A stretch of DNA of 60,224 nt, from assembly GCA_017998095.1 (NCBI GenBank), contig JAGODU010000003.1, positions 1-60,224 on the forward strand, read 5' to 3'. The notes beneath the pieces were generated by a model. The model worked only from the letters and a program-made list of their open reading frames with translations. It ran no database searches and had not been told where the DNA came from. This document shows, piece after piece, positions 1 to 8,913 of this stretch (its first letter is position 1; each line of letters starts with the position of its first letter). The position numbers and the translations under genes were made by a program. This DNA comes from Prolixibacteraceae bacterium. GTDB taxonomy: Bacteria; Bacteroidota; Bacteroidia; Bacteroidales; Prolixibacteraceae.

Positions 1-34
1 TATTTGAATATGACAGCTAATATAGTGTTTACAC

Positions 35-778
35 TTATTTCTTTTTGAATAAGTTATAGAAAACAGATAAAATAATATAAAGTAAAATAATTGCAGTAAT
101 ACCTGTAATACCTGTAAATAATAGAATAATTAACGAAAAGAGTATGAAAATGAATTTTAGTTTATTTGTTTTCCATGTATAGTCAGAAAATTTGAGAGCA
201 AACAAGCGGACTTCCGAAACAAGTAAAAATGAAAAAAGCAAAGTAATAATCGCTATAAGATATGGATTATTTAAAAACGATAAAAAACTTTCATGTTTAT
301 AAGTAAGCGTCCAGGTTAAAGAAGCGATGAGTAAAGCATTTGCAGGAGTTGGCAATCCATAAAATTCATCATGTTGTCTTTCGTCGATATTAAATTTAGC
401 AAGTCTTAAAGCAGAAAAAAGAGGTATTAAAGCAGGTGTCAAAAGAGTTAATAACTGTAATGGTGACAAGTGTGATGATAAATTGAATCCAGGTATGAAT
501 GTCGTTTGTAGCCAAAAAATCATTGCTCCTGGTACCATTCCAAAAGAAATAACGTCAGCAAGTGAATCTAATTGTTTGCCTAATTCACCATTTACTTTAA
601 GAGCACGGGCAGTTAATCCATCAATGAAATCAAAAAAAGCAGCCACAATTATGAGAATGAATGCCACTTGTATTTTCCCATTAAGTGAAAAGTAAGTAGC
701 AACAACCCCGCACATTAGATTAGAAGAGGTAAATAGATTAGGTATAAAAGAGTACCATTTTTTAGTTTGATTGCTCAT
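35..778 (-). CDS. pssA: CDP-diacylglycerol--serine O-phosphatidyltransferase
   Basis: Integral membrane enzyme that joins serine to CDP-diacylglycerol to make phosphatidylserine, the precursor of phosphatidylethanolamine. The CDP-alcohol phosphatidyltransferase signature is visible near residues 50-79: DFIDGLTAR, then G and the LDSLAD stretch that completes the D..DG..AR...G...D...D pattern. About seven hydrophobic segments follow through the 247-residue protein. Its ATG overlaps the stop of the decarboxylase gene by one base (TAATG), so the two are probably translationally coupled. It is the last gene of a DUF2007-cdsA-psd-pssA run, which places CDP-diacylglycerol synthesis, decarboxylation and phosphatidylserine synthesis in one operon. 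No terminator is visible in the 34 bases left before the window edge. Confidence 0.93.
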   Translation of the reverse strand: MSNQTKKWYSFIPNLFTSSNLMCGVVATYFSLNGKIQVAFILIIVAAFFDFIDGLTARALKVNGELGKQLDSLADVISFGMVPGAMIFWLQTTFIPGFNLSSHLSPLQLLTLLTPALIPLFSALRLAKFNIDERQHDEFYGLPTPANALLIASLTWTLTYKHESFLSFLNNPYLIAIITLLFSFLLVSEVRLFALKFSDYTWKTNKLKFIFILFSLIILLFTGITGITAIILLYIILSVFYNLFKKK

Positions 779-1434
779 TATTTTAGATTGGCAAGAATTG
801 TTATAGTTCCTGTTACCTTTTGATTTAGTTGGACTTTAATTTCTGCATCTGCAGGTAAAAAAATGTCGACGCGGGATCCAAGTTTAATAAAACCCAAGTG
901 GTCATTTTGATTACAGTATTCTCCTTCTTTGGCGTAACACACTATTCTTCGGGCAACAGCCCCAGCTATTTGACGTACTAATATTTTATCTTTTTTGTCC
1001 GTTTCGATAATAATAGTTGATCTTTCATTTTCAGTTGAAGATTTAGGTGCCCAAGCTACAAGGTGACTACCTTTTTCAATTTTAGAAAGTAAAACTTTGC
1101 CACTAATTGGAAACCAATTAATGTGTACATCAAGAGGAGACATGAAAATCGATATTTGTTTACGTTTTTCGTGAAAATATTCATTTTCATCTACATCCTC
1201 AATTACAACTACTTTACCATCGCAAGGTGCTATTATTCCATTTTTAGCTGTTATTGCCGGGCGTTCTATGTATCGATAAAAATACATAACGAAAAGATAC
1301 ATTAAAACGAATATGATTAGTATCATATAAACAATAAATGAAATAGGAATGAGCTTTATTGCTAAATATCCTAAAATTAAAGCTGCTATTGCAATAATTG
1401 TTAAAGTTGTCCGACCTTCTCTGTGAACTCTCAT
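778..1434 (-). CDS. psd: Phosphatidylserine decarboxylase family protein
   Basis: Pyruvoyl-dependent membrane enzyme that decarboxylates phosphatidylserine to phosphatidylethanolamine. The short form (218 residues) has an N-terminal hydrophobic hairpin (about residues 12-52) and a C-terminal LGSR motif at about residues 185-188. In this family the chain cleaves itself at the Gly-Ser bond to give the alpha and beta subunits and create the pyruvoyl group. A DVHINW stretch near residue 102 matches the family's conserved histidine region. The gene sits between cdsA and pssA with almost no spacing, which fits its pathway position. The short form is common in Bacteroidetes. The family also contains archaetidylserine decarboxylases, but the pssA neighbour favours phosphatidylserine as substrate. 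Confidence 0.93.
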   Translation of the reverse strand: MRVHREGRTTLTIIAIAALILGYLAIKLIPISFIVYMILIIFVLMYLFVMYFYRYIERPAITAKNGIIAPCDGKVVVIEDVDENEYFHEKRKQISIFMSPLDVHINWFPISGKVLLSKIEKGSHLVAWAPKSSTENERSTIIIETDKKDKILVRQIAGAVARRIVCYAKEGEYCNQNDHLGFIKLGSRVDIFLPADAEIKVQLNQKVTGTITILANLK

Positions 1435-1437
1435 AAA

Positions 1438-2259
1438 CTATTTTAAAAATAAATGAATAAATAAGAAATAAACTGGAGCTGCAAATATCAAGCTGTCAAA
1501 CCTGTCAAAAAAACCTCCATGTCCAGGCATTATGTTTCCTGAATCTTTTACATTAAAATACCTTTTAAACAATGATTCTGTAAGATCACCTACCGTCCCT
1601 GCAATTACAGTAGTAAGAGACATAATAATTACAATATACGTGTTGAACAGGTTAAACAGTTTAAAGTAAACAATTGATAAAGCAATTGATGCTATAGCTC
1701 CTCCGATTGCACCCTCCCAGGTTTTATTAGGAGATATTTTTTCTGCCATTTTATGTTTGCCAAGTAATTTGCCAAATATGTAAGCTCCTGCATCATTAAT
1801 CCATATTATAGCAAATAGACCAATCATTATTTCGGGTTTATAAATACCGGAATCTATAGATGGAGAAATTATGGAATTAAGTAAGCCAAAAGGAACAGAA
1901 AAGTAAAATATACCTATTAATGTATAGATTAAATTAGGAATTTTATTTTCCTTCTTTCTGAATATTTCTACAATAGGTATTAATAAAAATGACGGAATTA
2001 ATATAAGAAATATTTTAAGATCGGCTACTTTTTGAATATAGAGGAAAATAGATACATAGATAATAGTCGAAACAATTATTCCGGAAATAACTTGAGGATT
2101 TATTCCACCTTTTTTGGTTAAATTATAAAATTCAAGAACCGAAAGGCCTGATATAATAGCGAAGACACTAAAAAACACATACTTATTTAACAGGGCAGAT
2201 CCTATGATTATAATGACAAAAACTGTTGCCGAGATTGTCCGTATTGTAAAGTTTTTCAA
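1438..2259 (-). CDS. cdsA: Phosphatidate cytidylyltransferase (CDP-diacylglycerol synthase)
   Basis: Makes CDP-diacylglycerol from phosphatidic acid and CTP at the inner membrane, feeding the pssA/psd genes just downstream. The C-terminal CdsA signature is clear: SLFKR, then KDSGNIMPGHGGFFDRFDS around residues 225-255. A KISPNKTWEGAIGG segment near residue 177 is also typical. The protein has about eight hydrophobic segments over 273 residues. The reading frame begins with TTG rather than ATG. That TTG overlaps the TGA stop of the DUF2007 gene by four bases (TTGA), and there is no usable ATG nearby, so start by translational coupling is the simplest reading. Confidence 0.94.
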   Translation of the reverse strand: MKNFTIRTISATVFVIIIIGSALLNKYVFFSVFAIISGLSVLEFYNLTKKGGINPQVISGIIVSTIIYVSIFLYIQKVADLKIFLILIPSFLLIPIVEIFRKKENKIPNLIYTLIGIFYFSVPFGLLNSIISPSIDSGIYKPEIMIGLFAIIWINDAGAYIFGKLLGKHKMAEKISPNKTWEGAIGGAIASIALSIVYFKLFNLFNTYIVIIMSLTTVIAGTVGDLTESLFKRYFNVKDSGNIMPGHGGFFDRFDSLIFAAPVYFLFIHLFLK

Positions 2260-2462
2260 TTTTTTAGTTCTTTTAATATTTCTAAAGCTTTTTGTTCATC
2301 TTCTTCAAGTACATAAAGTTCTATATTCCCAAAGATTTTATATACAGAATCGACCTGATTTAGGATTACTGAATTAATCCCATTATTTTCCAATAGGCTT
2401 TTTGCAATTTCGGCCTTATACAATTGGCCTGACAAAAATACTTGTTTCCATCCTTTTTCCAT
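2256..2462 (-). CDS. DUF2007 domain protein (small putative signal-transducing protein)
   Basis: A 68-residue protein filling the whole DUF2007 fold: a first strand (WKQVFLSG), a helix carrying AEIAKSLLENNGI, a VxxN turn and a final ALEILKELKN helix. DUF2007 resembles the PII/ACT type of ferredoxin-like fold and is annotated only as a putative signal transducer; no biochemical function is established that I know of. It is the first gene of the phospholipid operon and overlaps cdsA by four bases. A strong promoter match lies 32 bases upstream. A role in sensing or adjusting phospholipid synthesis would be an inference from position alone. Confidence 0.8.
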   Translation of the reverse strand: MEKGWKQVFLSGQLYKAEIAKSLLENNGINSVILNQVDSVYKIFGNIELYVLEEDEQKALEILKELKN

Positions 2463-2493
2463 GACAAGTTTTATAAAATTATTGATTGTTTCT

Positions 2494-2523
2494 CAAATTT
2501 ATGAAATATTAGTTAGTAATCAA
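2494..2523 (-). promoter_or_regulatory. Promoter of the DUF2007-cdsA-psd-pssA operon
   Basis: Read on the minus strand, a TTG (2523-2521) is followed after 19 bases by TAAATTTG (2501-2494). This matches the Bacteroidetes -33 TTG and -7 TAnnTTTG elements at the expected spacing, 32 bases before the DUF2007 ATG. Confidence 0.5.
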
Positions 2524-2552
2524 TCATATATAGATAATGATATTAAATAAAA

Positions 2553-2584
2553 AAAACCGGGATCAAATCAATATTCCCGGTTTT
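2553..2584 (-). terminator. Intrinsic terminator downstream of ftsH
   Basis: A perfect 10-bp stem (2553-2562 with 2575-2584) around the core ACCGGGA / TCCCGGT has a 12-base loop. On the minus strand it is followed by a T-rich run. It ends the rsfS-ftsH transcript before the next promoter. Confidence 0.8.
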
Positions 2585-2612
2585 ATATTATGTGAATTGA
2601 ATATTTTCAGAT

Positions 2613-4610
2613 TTAAGAGTTTGTATTTTCAATATTCAAATTACTCTCTTGTTCAACTTCCTTTTTATGACTACCAGGTCTGGGACCAAAAATTTCTTCC
2701 AGATCATCAGTGAAAATAACTTCTTTTTCCAGTAATCTTTCTGCAAGTATTGAATGTCCTTCTGTATTTTTTTCCAGAACTTTTTTAGCACGGATATATG
2801 CTTCGTCTACAAGCTTTTTAATTTCATTATCAATTAGTTCAGCTGTTTTTTCACTATAAGGTTTTGTAAAACTATAGTCAGTTTGTCCTGTAGAGTCATA
2901 AAAACTTAAGTTGCCAACTTTTTCACTCATTCCGAAATAGCATACCATTGCATAAGCTTGTTTAGTCACTCTTTCAAGATCGTTCTGGGCTCCGGATGAT
3001 ATTTTTCTGAAAACAATTTCTTCTGCAGCTCTGCCTCCTAAAGTTGAGCACATTTCATCTAACATTTGTTCTTTTGTTGTGATAGATCTCTCTTCCGGTA
3101 GATACCATGCAGCACCTAAAGCTTTGCCTCTGGGAACTATAGTAACTTTAACCAAAGGATGAGCGTGTTCAAGCAGCCAGCTTACTGTAGCATGACCGGC
3201 TTCATGATAAGCAATAGTCCTTTTTTCTTCGATAGATATTATTTTGTTCTTTTTCTCCAATCCACCTACAATTCTATCTACGGCATCGAGGAAGTCTTTT
3301 TTCTGAACTGCGCTATGATCATTACGAGCAGCAATAAGAGCAGCTTCGTTACAAACATTTGCTATATCTGCGCCTGAAAATCCCGGTGTTTGTTTTGCAA
3401 GATATTCAGCATTTATTTCATCTGAAAGTTTCAATGGTCTTAAATGAACCTTGAATATATCACGACGTTCATTAAGATCAGGAAGTTCAACATGAATTTG
3501 TCTGTCAAATCTTCCGGCACGCATTAAGGCTCTGTCAAGAATGTCAGCTCTGTTTGTGGCTGCAAGAATTATTACACCAGAATTGGTGTCAAAACCATCC
3601 ATCTCAGTAAGAAGTTGATTGAGTGTATTTTCTCTTTCATCATTCGAACCGAGGTTAGGATTCCTTCCTCTTGCCCGGCCAATTGCATCTATCTCATCAA
3701 TAAATACAATACATGGAGCTTTTTCCTTTGCTTGTTTAAATAAATCTCTAACTCGGGATGCACCAACTCCTACGAACATTTCAACGAAATCAGAACCGGA
3801 CATTGAGAAGAAAGGGACATTAGCTTCTCCTGCTACAGCCTTAGCCAGGAGAGTTTTACCAGTTCCCGGAGGTCCAACCAAAAGAGCACCTTTTGGAATC
3901 TTTCCCCCAAGCTTTGTATATCTTGTTGGATTTTTAAGGAATGAAACAATTTCTTCAATTTCTTGTTTTGCTTCAGACAGACCAGCTACATCTTTAAAGG
4001 TTGTAGTTACTTTCTGGTCTTTATCAAATAATTTTGCCTGAGATTTTCCTACGCTAAAAATATTACCTCCAGCAGCACCACCACCTTTACTCATTTTCCT
4101 AAAAATAAACCACCAGAAGAAAACTATTAATGCAATAGGGAAAATGATACTTAAAAGCCCACTCCAATCATAAGTGTCTTTATAAATAATTGGAATAATT
4201 TCACTTTCCTGAGTATTTAAATCAGTATAAACTTTTTCTATGTTTTCTTCAAACTTATCTATAGAGCCTATTGTAAAGAAAAAGTGCGGTCCGCTTACTC
4301 CTGGTTTTGAAAATCCTTTACCTAATTTTTCTTTATACTTTTCGTAACTGTCTTTTTTTAGATAAACATTAGCTTCTTCTCGATTTATAACAACAATTCT
4401 TTCAATGTCGTTATTTTTAATCATTGTGGTTTTTACTTCATGCCAGGTTGTTTCTACTGCTTTATTTCCTGAAGTAAAAATATTTATTCCAAGAAGGGCA
4501 ACTATAATCAGCACATAAAAGTACGTCATATTGAATTTAGGTTTATTATTCACCTGTTGCTTTTGTTTCTTGTTTTCTGTGGAATTATTGTTGTTGTTAT
4601 TTTCTGCCAT
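2613..4610 (-). CDS. ftsH: ATP-dependent zinc metalloprotease FtsH
   Basis: Membrane-anchored AAA+ protease that degrades misfolded membrane proteins and selected regulators. Order of parts in the 665-residue chain: cytoplasmic Asn/Lys-rich start, TM1 (about 30-46), an extracytoplasmic domain, TM2 (about 151-170), an AAA domain with Walker A GPPGTGKT (246-253) and Walker B FIDEID (303-308), the second region of homology ending MRAGRFDR, and a peptidase domain with the zinc motif HEAGH (469-473). All catalytic residues are present and the length is normal for Bacteroidetes FtsH. It lies six bases after rsfS and is followed by a strong terminator. The Asn-rich N-terminus (NNNNNN) is a low-complexity extension. 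Confidence 0.98.
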   Translation of the reverse strand: MAENNNNNNSTENKKQKQQVNNKPKFNMTYFYVLIIVALLGINIFTSGNKAVETTWHEVKTTMIKNNDIERIVVINREEANVYLKKDSYEKYKEKLGKGFSKPGVSGPHFFFTIGSIDKFEENIEKVYTDLNTQESEIIPIIYKDTYDWSGLLSIIFPIALIVFFWWFIFRKMSKGGGAAGGNIFSVGKSQAKLFDKDQKVTTTFKDVAGLSEAKQEIEEIVSFLKNPTRYTKLGGKIPKGALLVGPPGTGKTLLAKAVAGEANVPFFSMSGSDFVEMFVGVGASRVRDLFKQAKEKAPCIVFIDEIDAIGRARGRNPNLGSNDERENTLNQLLTEMDGFDTNSGVIILAATNRADILDRALMRAGRFDRQIHVELPDLNERRDIFKVHLRPLKLSDEINAEYLAKQTPGFSGADIANVCNEAALIAARNDHSAVQKKDFLDAVDRIVGGLEKKNKIISIEEKRTIAYHEAGHATVSWLLEHAHPLVKVTIVPRGKALGAAWYLPEERSITTKEQMLDEMCSTLGGRAAEEIVFRKISSGAQNDLERVTKQAYAMVCYFGMSEKVGNLSFYDSTGQTDYSFTKPYSEKTAELIDNEIKKLVDEAYIRAKKVLEKNTEGHSILAERLLEKEVIFTDDLEEIFGPRPGSHKKEVEQESNLNIENTNS

Positions 4611-4616
4611 GTCTAA

Positions 4617-4994
4617 TTAATTATCTGATTTATATTTTTTTATTTGAGCATCAGCCCAAAGTGATTCGAGATCAAAATGATTGCGGATTTCTTTTTGAAA
4701 AACATGTACCATTACGTCTGTATAATCTAAAAGTATCCATTGTGCATTCCGGTAACCATCGGTATGCCAAACGTTTTCACCTGTGTATTCCTCAACGGTT
4801 TCCTCAACAGAACGTGCTATAGCTTCGACTTGAGTATTAGAATTACCATGGCAAATAATAAAGTGATTACACTGACTATTATTTAATTTAGCAAGATTTA
4901 AATCAATTATTCCTTCTCCCTTTTTTCTTCTTACTCCTTCAACGATTGCTTCTATTAATCTGTCAGATGTTTCGTAATTCTTTATATTGTCCAT
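4617..4994 (-). CDS. rsfS: Ribosome silencing factor RsfS
   Basis: Binds ribosomal protein uL14 on the large subunit and blocks joining of the subunits under poor nutrition. The 125-residue protein has the RsfS/Iojap fold with typical stretches: CNHFIICHGNSNTQV (about 42-56), the helix SVEETVEE, VWHTDGYRNAQWILLDYTDVMVHVF (about 75-100) and a YYDLE-like FDLESLWADA ending. It shares a transcript with ftsH (six-base gap) and is divergent from birA. A TAnnTTTG match on the minus strand at 5015-5022 lies 21 bases before the ATG. The rsfS-ftsH-cdsA order is a common Bacteroidetes arrangement. Confidence 0.95.
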   Translation of the reverse strand: MDNIKNYETSDRLIEAIVEGVRRKKGEGIIDLNLAKLNNSQCNHFIICHGNSNTQVEAIARSVEETVEEYTGENVWHTDGYRNAQWILLDYTDVMVHVFQKEIRNHFDLESLWADAQIKKYKSDN

Positions 4995-5014
4995 ATATTT
5001 ACTTTGATATTCTA

Positions 5015-5022
5015 CAAAATTA
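5015..5022 (-). promoter_or_regulatory. Probable -7 box for rsfS-ftsH
   Basis: The minus strand reads TAATTTTG, an exact TAnnTTTG match 21 bases before the rsfS ATG. No good -33 TTG is visible at the usual spacing. Confidence 0.35.
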
Positions 5023-5054
5023 ATCTTTTTTACCTAATTTATTTAACTGAAAAT

Positions 5055-5804
5055 ATGTCAGACTTTATTAATAATAATATTATAAAATTACAAACAGTTG
5101 ATTCGACCAATAATTATGCCACAAGGTTAATAATTTCATCAGTGCCTGAAGAATGGACAATAATAACAGCTGAAGAGCAATTATCAGGAAAAGGGCAGAA
5201 AGGGAATAAATGGGAAAGTGAAAAGGGGAAAAATATTTTATTTAGCATTATTGTTTATCCACATTTTTTAAATATTTCTGATCAGTTTTTATTATCAAAA
5301 GCTGTTTCTCTTGGTATTCACGATGTAATTTCAATGTTCTCGGAATCTGTATCAATAAAATGGCCCAATGATATTTATGTCGATAATAGTAAGATTTCTG
5401 GAATACTAATTGAAAATTCTATTTCAGGTCTTAGAATTAATTATTCAATTATAGGAATAGGACTTAATGTCAATCAAAAGATATTTTTAAGTGAAGCACC
5501 TAATCCGGTTTCATTGTGCGAAATTCTTAATAAGGAACTAAATAAGGAAGAAATTTTTGAAATGATAATCTTGTCTATTTATAAATGGTATTTATTATTA
5601 AAAGAAGGAAGACACTTTATTATAAATGATGCATATAGCAATGTTATGTATATGAAAGGAGTGGAATCAAGTTTTAAAGATAAAAACTGTTCCTTCACAG
5701 GAAAAATAAAAGGAGTTGATCATCTTGGGCAACTTGTAATAGAAAAAGAAGGAATAGATTGTTTTTATGGATTTAAAGAAGTTGAATTTCTGAAAAATCT
5801 TTAA
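5055..5804 (+). CDS. birA: Biotin--[acetyl-CoA-carboxylase] ligase
   Basis: Joins biotin to a lysine of the biotin carboxyl carrier domain through biotinyl-AMP. The start is the ATG at 5055 (MSDFINNN); the frame extends upstream to a TTG, but that stretch is unlike the family. This gives a 249-residue, single-domain ligase without the DNA-binding repressor domain. Family motifs: TVDSTNNYA (about residues 13-21), EEQLSGKGQKGNKWES (the GRGRxxRxW-type nucleotide loop), SIKWPNDIYVDNSKISGILIE (about 100-120) with the biotin-contacting KWPND, and a short C-terminal SH3-like domain. Its stop shares the palindrome TTAA with the stop of the convergent SRPBCC gene. Confidence 0.94.
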   Translation: MSDFINNNIIKLQTVDSTNNYATRLIISSVPEEWTIITAEEQLSGKGQKGNKWESEKGKNILFSIIVYPHFLNISDQFLLSKAVSLGIHDVISMFSESVSIKWPNDIYVDNSKISGILIENSISGLRINYSIIGIGLNVNQKIFLSEAPNPVSLCEILNKELNKEEIFEMIILSIYKWYLLLKEGRHFIINDAYSNVMYMKGVESSFKDKNCSFTGKIKGVDHLGQLVIEKEGIDCFYGFKEVEFLKNL

Positions 5805-6250
5805 TGGTAGGGAAGCACGGTAAGTGCATCAGCGATTTTATTAATTCCATCTTCAAGTTTTTTACCAACAAGCATTTTCATCATTACATTTAATTCTGCA
5901 TGAAGAGTTAATCTCATCTTGCTTTGGTATGAAGTCACAGGTAAAATTTGAATCCACAAGAATAATTTAAAAGGTATTTTCCCTTTTCCTGAAATTTTGA
6001 TTGTTTTAGGGTTTTCTCTTTCAATAATTTCTAATCCGGCTTCACCATAATTTTCAATTGTGAAATTTAAGTTGTCTGAATCACAAGAGAAATCAGTAAT
6101 TTTAAGTTTAGGTATTTGTTGTGATAGCTGAGCCAATGTATACTCATTAAAAAATAAACCAAAATTCTGTAGGTCGCTTAAAAAGTTAAAAACGATTTCA
6201 TTATTTTGGTTTATTATTTTTACATCACTTACATACTTACTTGTACCCAT
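5801..6250 (-). CDS. SRPBCC-fold (START/polyketide-cyclase-like) protein
   Basis: A 149-residue protein from the ATG at 6250, which overlaps the pyrE stop by one base (TAATG). A GTG 15 bases upstream would extend it but lacks that coupling. The pattern fits a helix-grip fold: an early strand, the helix NNEIVFNFLSDLQNF, a run of strands (LNFTIENYG, KTIKISGKGKIPFKLFLWIQILP, SKMRLTLHAELN) and a long final helix MLVGKKLEDGINKIADAL. Such proteins bind hydrophobic ligands, but nothing here shows which. The pyrE partner is a common Bacteroidetes neighbour and gives no clear functional link. Convergent with birA, sharing the stop palindrome TTAA. Confidence 0.75.
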   Translation of the reverse strand: MGTSKYVSDVKIINQNNEIVFNFLSDLQNFGLFFNEYTLAQLSQQIPKLKITDFSCDSDNLNFTIENYGEAGLEIIERENPKTIKISGKGKIPFKLFLWIQILPVTSYQSKMRLTLHAELNVMMKMLVGKKLEDGINKIADALTVLPYH

Positions 6251-6885
6251 TATTTTTTCCCCCACTCAGAAGGATTTTCCCGCCAGCTTTGAAGGCTTTT
6301 CATATCTTCAGCTCTTACTTCTCCCATCTCCAATGCTAAATTGATTAAGGTTTGATAATTACTCAAGGCTGTAAGTTCTACTCCGGCAGTTTTAAAATTT
6401 TGAGATGCGACGGGGAAATTATATGTAAAAATAGCCAACATTCCTAAAACATCTCCGCCAAAACTACTGAGAGCTTCAGCAGCTTTAAGACTGCTTCCGC
6501 CTGTTGAAACTAAATCTTCAATTATTACAACCTTTTGACCAGGCTTTAAGTCACCTTCAATTAAATTTTCTAATCCATGGTCCTTTGGTTTACTCCTTAC
6601 ATATACAAAAGGCAGATTAAGCTTTTCAGCAACAAGCACACCATGTGCTATTGCTCCGGTTGCAACTCCTGCAATAACTTCTACCTGCGGATATTTCTCC
6701 TTAATAATCCTTATAAACTGTTGGCAAATAAAGTCTCTGGTTTCCGGATATGATAAAACCTTTCTGTTATCACAATAAATTGGCGCATGCCATCCTGATG
6801 CCCATGTAAAAGGATTTGACGGTTGTATTTTTATTGTGTTGATTTGTAGTAATTTTTTTGTTACTTCAAGTTGATAATCTATCAT
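6250..6885 (-). CDS. pyrE: Orotate phosphoribosyltransferase
   Basis: Transfers phosphoribose from PRPP to orotate to make OMP in pyrimidine synthesis. I take the ATG at 6885 (MIDYQLEV) as the start, since the longer frame begins with GTG; this gives 211 residues. Visible motifs: TWASGWHAPIYCDNR near the N-terminus (substrate loop), VEVIAGVATGAIAHG (about 70-84) and the PRPP signature VVIIEDLVSTGGS (about 118-130), with the ED pair and TGGS binding ribose phosphate. A minus-strand TACATTTG box lies at 6909-6916. Downstream it is coupled to the SRPBCC gene by TAATG overlap. Confidence 0.96.
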   Translation of the reverse strand: MIDYQLEVTKKLLQINTIKIQPSNPFTWASGWHAPIYCDNRKVLSYPETRDFICQQFIRIIKEKYPQVEVIAGVATGAIAHGVLVAEKLNLPFVYVRSKPKDHGLENLIEGDLKPGQKVVIIEDLVSTGGSSLKAAEALSSFGGDVLGMLAIFTYNFPVASQNFKTAGVELTALSNYQTLINLALEMGEVRAEDMKSLQSWRENPSEWGKK

Positions 6886-6908
6886 GATAATGGGTTTAAA
6901 ATTCACGG

Positions 6909-6916
6909 CAAATGTA
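6909..6916 (-). promoter_or_regulatory. Probable -7 box for pyrE
   Basis: The minus strand reads TACATTTG, an exact TAnnTTTG match 24 bases before the pyrE ATG. It overlaps the first codons of the divergent Nudix gene. Confidence 0.35.
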
Positions 6917-7541
6917 CAAAGTTTTTTTTAATGACCGTATCGTTTTTATTGGTTCTACTTTTAAGAAATCATTAAGCGATAACGATATTTTGTGTAATAC
7001 TGAATCTAAAGATGATGTTAAAAAGTATTGGAATATTTTTATTAATTCAGAAAGGAAAGGGGATTTAATTTACTTGACAGATGAAGTGGATAATGTGTTT
7101 GATGTTTTTTGCTCTTTGTTTAAAATTATTACTGCTGCAGGTGGAGTTGTTGTAAATGAGAGAAAAGAATTGCTGTGTATTTACAGATTTAACAAGTGGG
7201 ATCTTCCAAAAGGAAAAGTTGAAATAGGGGAGAAGATTCCTGATGCTGCAATAAGAGAAGTTGAGGAGGAATGTGGAATACATGAAATCAAAATTATTAA
7301 TCAGAATTGCATTTCGTATCATATTTATGAAAATCCCCGAAAGCCAGGTCAATGGATACTTAAGCCCACATATTGGTTTAATATGAAATATTCAGGAAAT
7401 GAAAGCCTCATTCCACAGATTAAAGAAGGAATAATAAGTGCAGAATGGATAAGTATTAAGAATATCGATAAAGTATTATCAAGTACCTGGGAGTCACTTA
7501 AACCCCTGATAATTTCTTTTGTTAATTCTGAGTTGCCTTAA
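6912..7541 (+). CDS. Nudix hydrolase
   Basis: Hydrolyses a nucleoside diphosphate linked to another group; the substrate cannot be read from the sequence. The Nudix box is complete at about residues 94-116: G, five residues, E, seven residues, then REVEEECGI, which supplies the metal-binding glutamates. A preceding KWDLPKGKVE stretch is typical. The N-terminal 70 residues are family-specific and not recognised. The 209-residue protein is divergent from pyrE. Its last 20 bases overlap the 3' end of the convergent TlpA-like gene. Confidence 0.85.
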   Translation: MYKVFFNDRIVFIGSTFKKSLSDNDILCNTESKDDVKKYWNIFINSERKGDLIYLTDEVDNVFDVFCSLFKIITAAGGVVVNERKELLCIYRFNKWDLPKGKVEIGEKIPDAAIREVEEECGIHEIKIINQNCISYHIYENPRKPGQWILKPTYWFNMKYSGNESLIPQIKEGIISAEWISIKNIDKVLSSTWESLKPLIISFVNSELP

Positions 7542-8913
7542 GTATATTTGCAAACTGCATTTCAAAATTTTCATCAGGCCAGGGAGCCTGGCTGCCTGCC
7601 ATCCTTCCCATTGGATCAATTAGGAAATAAGTTGGTAGAATTCTGACATTATATGAATCATATATTTCCCTTCTTGATTGTCCCCTTAAAATTGTCCATT
7701 CAAATCCTGAGCAATCAAGTAATTCTGCATTTTTTTCAAAATCTTCATCTTCCAAAACTATAACAAGTGAAAGATTTTGTTTATAATTTTCCCAGAATCC
7801 TTTCATTAGTTCTTTGTGTTGGGCAAATTTTTCATTGTCTGAACGGGTAAAGCATAAATACACATATTTGCCTTCAAAATTTTCCCAGGAAACCAGATTG
7901 CCCTTTGTATCAAGCAATGATAAATCAGGGGCTATTGCTCCATACATCGTTCTTGCCAGCTCATTGAATAATTTTGTGGAAGTTGTTTTATGTATTTCTA
8001 CTTCAGACGTTTCTGTAATCTTTTGTAAAAGATTAAAAAGACCGACGACATTAAATCTTTTAGAATAGAAGAGTGGCTTAACTCCTTTTAATATAACAGC
8101 TTCTGCCAAAGGTTTGTCAAAAAGCATATCGAGAGTTAACCAGTCCATTAACTGGTCGTATGATCCTGAATTAATCATTACACTAATCTTTTGACCGTCT
8201 ACCTGTTGAGTAGCATATTGAAGGTATTTGGCAAATAATTTATCGAAAAGTTCACAATATTCAGGGTGATTATATAAAATGGGCTGACTGAAAAAAAACT
8301 CTTCCATAATTGGAGTTGGATCCTGAATGAGGGCCATGTATTTCATCATGGCATATTTATATTTTTTAAATTGTTCGAAGTACTCATTTTTTGTTTCAGG
8401 AAATTTTGTTTTAAGTCCACTAATAACTGTTTCAGCAGTTTCAAGTGAGCGCCTATAAAAAATCTGATTCATATTCTGACTCATCTCCATGTTATATTGG
8501 CGATTGAAATTATCAATAAGAGAATTGGCAGATTCAGGATCAAGGTTTTTTACACCAAGGTGAATTAATTTAGGTCTGAAATAAGGGTTTGAACTTGTAT
8601 TATCAGCTTTTGGAGGTAAGATAATATCATATGATGCTCCGGGTTCAACAACAAACCACCCTTTATAAATGCCAAATTCACTATAAATCGGCATCGTCTG
8701 ATCTACATTGAATTCTAATTTTAATTCTCCAGTTTCAGATACAACTCCCTCTCCAATAATTTCTTGTTTCTCGGTAAGAAAATTTGGTACAATGTAAAAA
8801 GCAAATGAACTACCTGCATATTCAGGAGCAGTGAATTTGAGTTCAGCACCATATATGCCAAAAGAAAACAAGCAAAGAAGTAATACAAAACCAACTCTAT
8901 TCAACATTCTCAT
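7522..8913 (-). CDS. Exported thioredoxin-fold (TlpA-like) protein lacking the CxxC
   Basis: A 463-residue exported protein with a signal peptide (VGFVLLLCLFSFGIYGA, about 7-23), a beta-rich N-terminal part similar to the DUF4369/DUF5106 regions found in Bacteroidetes TlpA relatives, a helical middle and a C-terminal thioredoxin fold (about 335-460). In that fold the usual WCxxC after the first strand is replaced by CFTRSDNEKF (YVYLCFTRSDN), so there is no redox pair. The later cis-proline loop remains (VRILPTYFLIDPMGR). A disulfide reductase role is therefore unlikely; a binding or structural role is inferred. The start may be ATG 8913 or ATG 8907. It overlaps coaD by 17 bases and the convergent Nudix gene by 20. 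Confidence 0.75.
   Translation of the reverse strand: MRMLNRVGFVLLLCLFSFGIYGAELKFTAPEYAGSSFAFYIVPNFLTEKQEIIGEGVVSETGELKLEFNVDQTMPIYSEFGIYKGWFVVEPGASYDIILPPKADNTSSNPYFRPKLIHLGVKNLDPESANSLIDNFNRQYNMEMSQNMNQIFYRRSLETAETVISGLKTKFPETKNEYFEQFKKYKYAMMKYMALIQDPTPIMEEFFFSQPILYNHPEYCELFDKLFAKYLQYATQQVDGQKISVMINSGSYDQLMDWLTLDMLFDKPLAEAVILKGVKPLFYSKRFNVVGLFNLLQKITETSEVEIHKTTSTKLFNELARTMYGAIAPDLSLLDTKGNLVSWENFEGKYVYLCFTRSDNEKFAQHKELMKGFWENYKQNLSLVIVLEDEDFEKNAELLDCSGFEWTILRGQSRREIYDSYNVRILPTYFLIDPMGRMAGSQAPWPDENFEMQFANILKATQN

Noticed and set aside
3619..4041. 140-codon plus-strand frame inside ftsH
   Set aside because: Antisense shadow of the AAA domain; its composition mirrors the reverse complement of conserved ATPase motifs.
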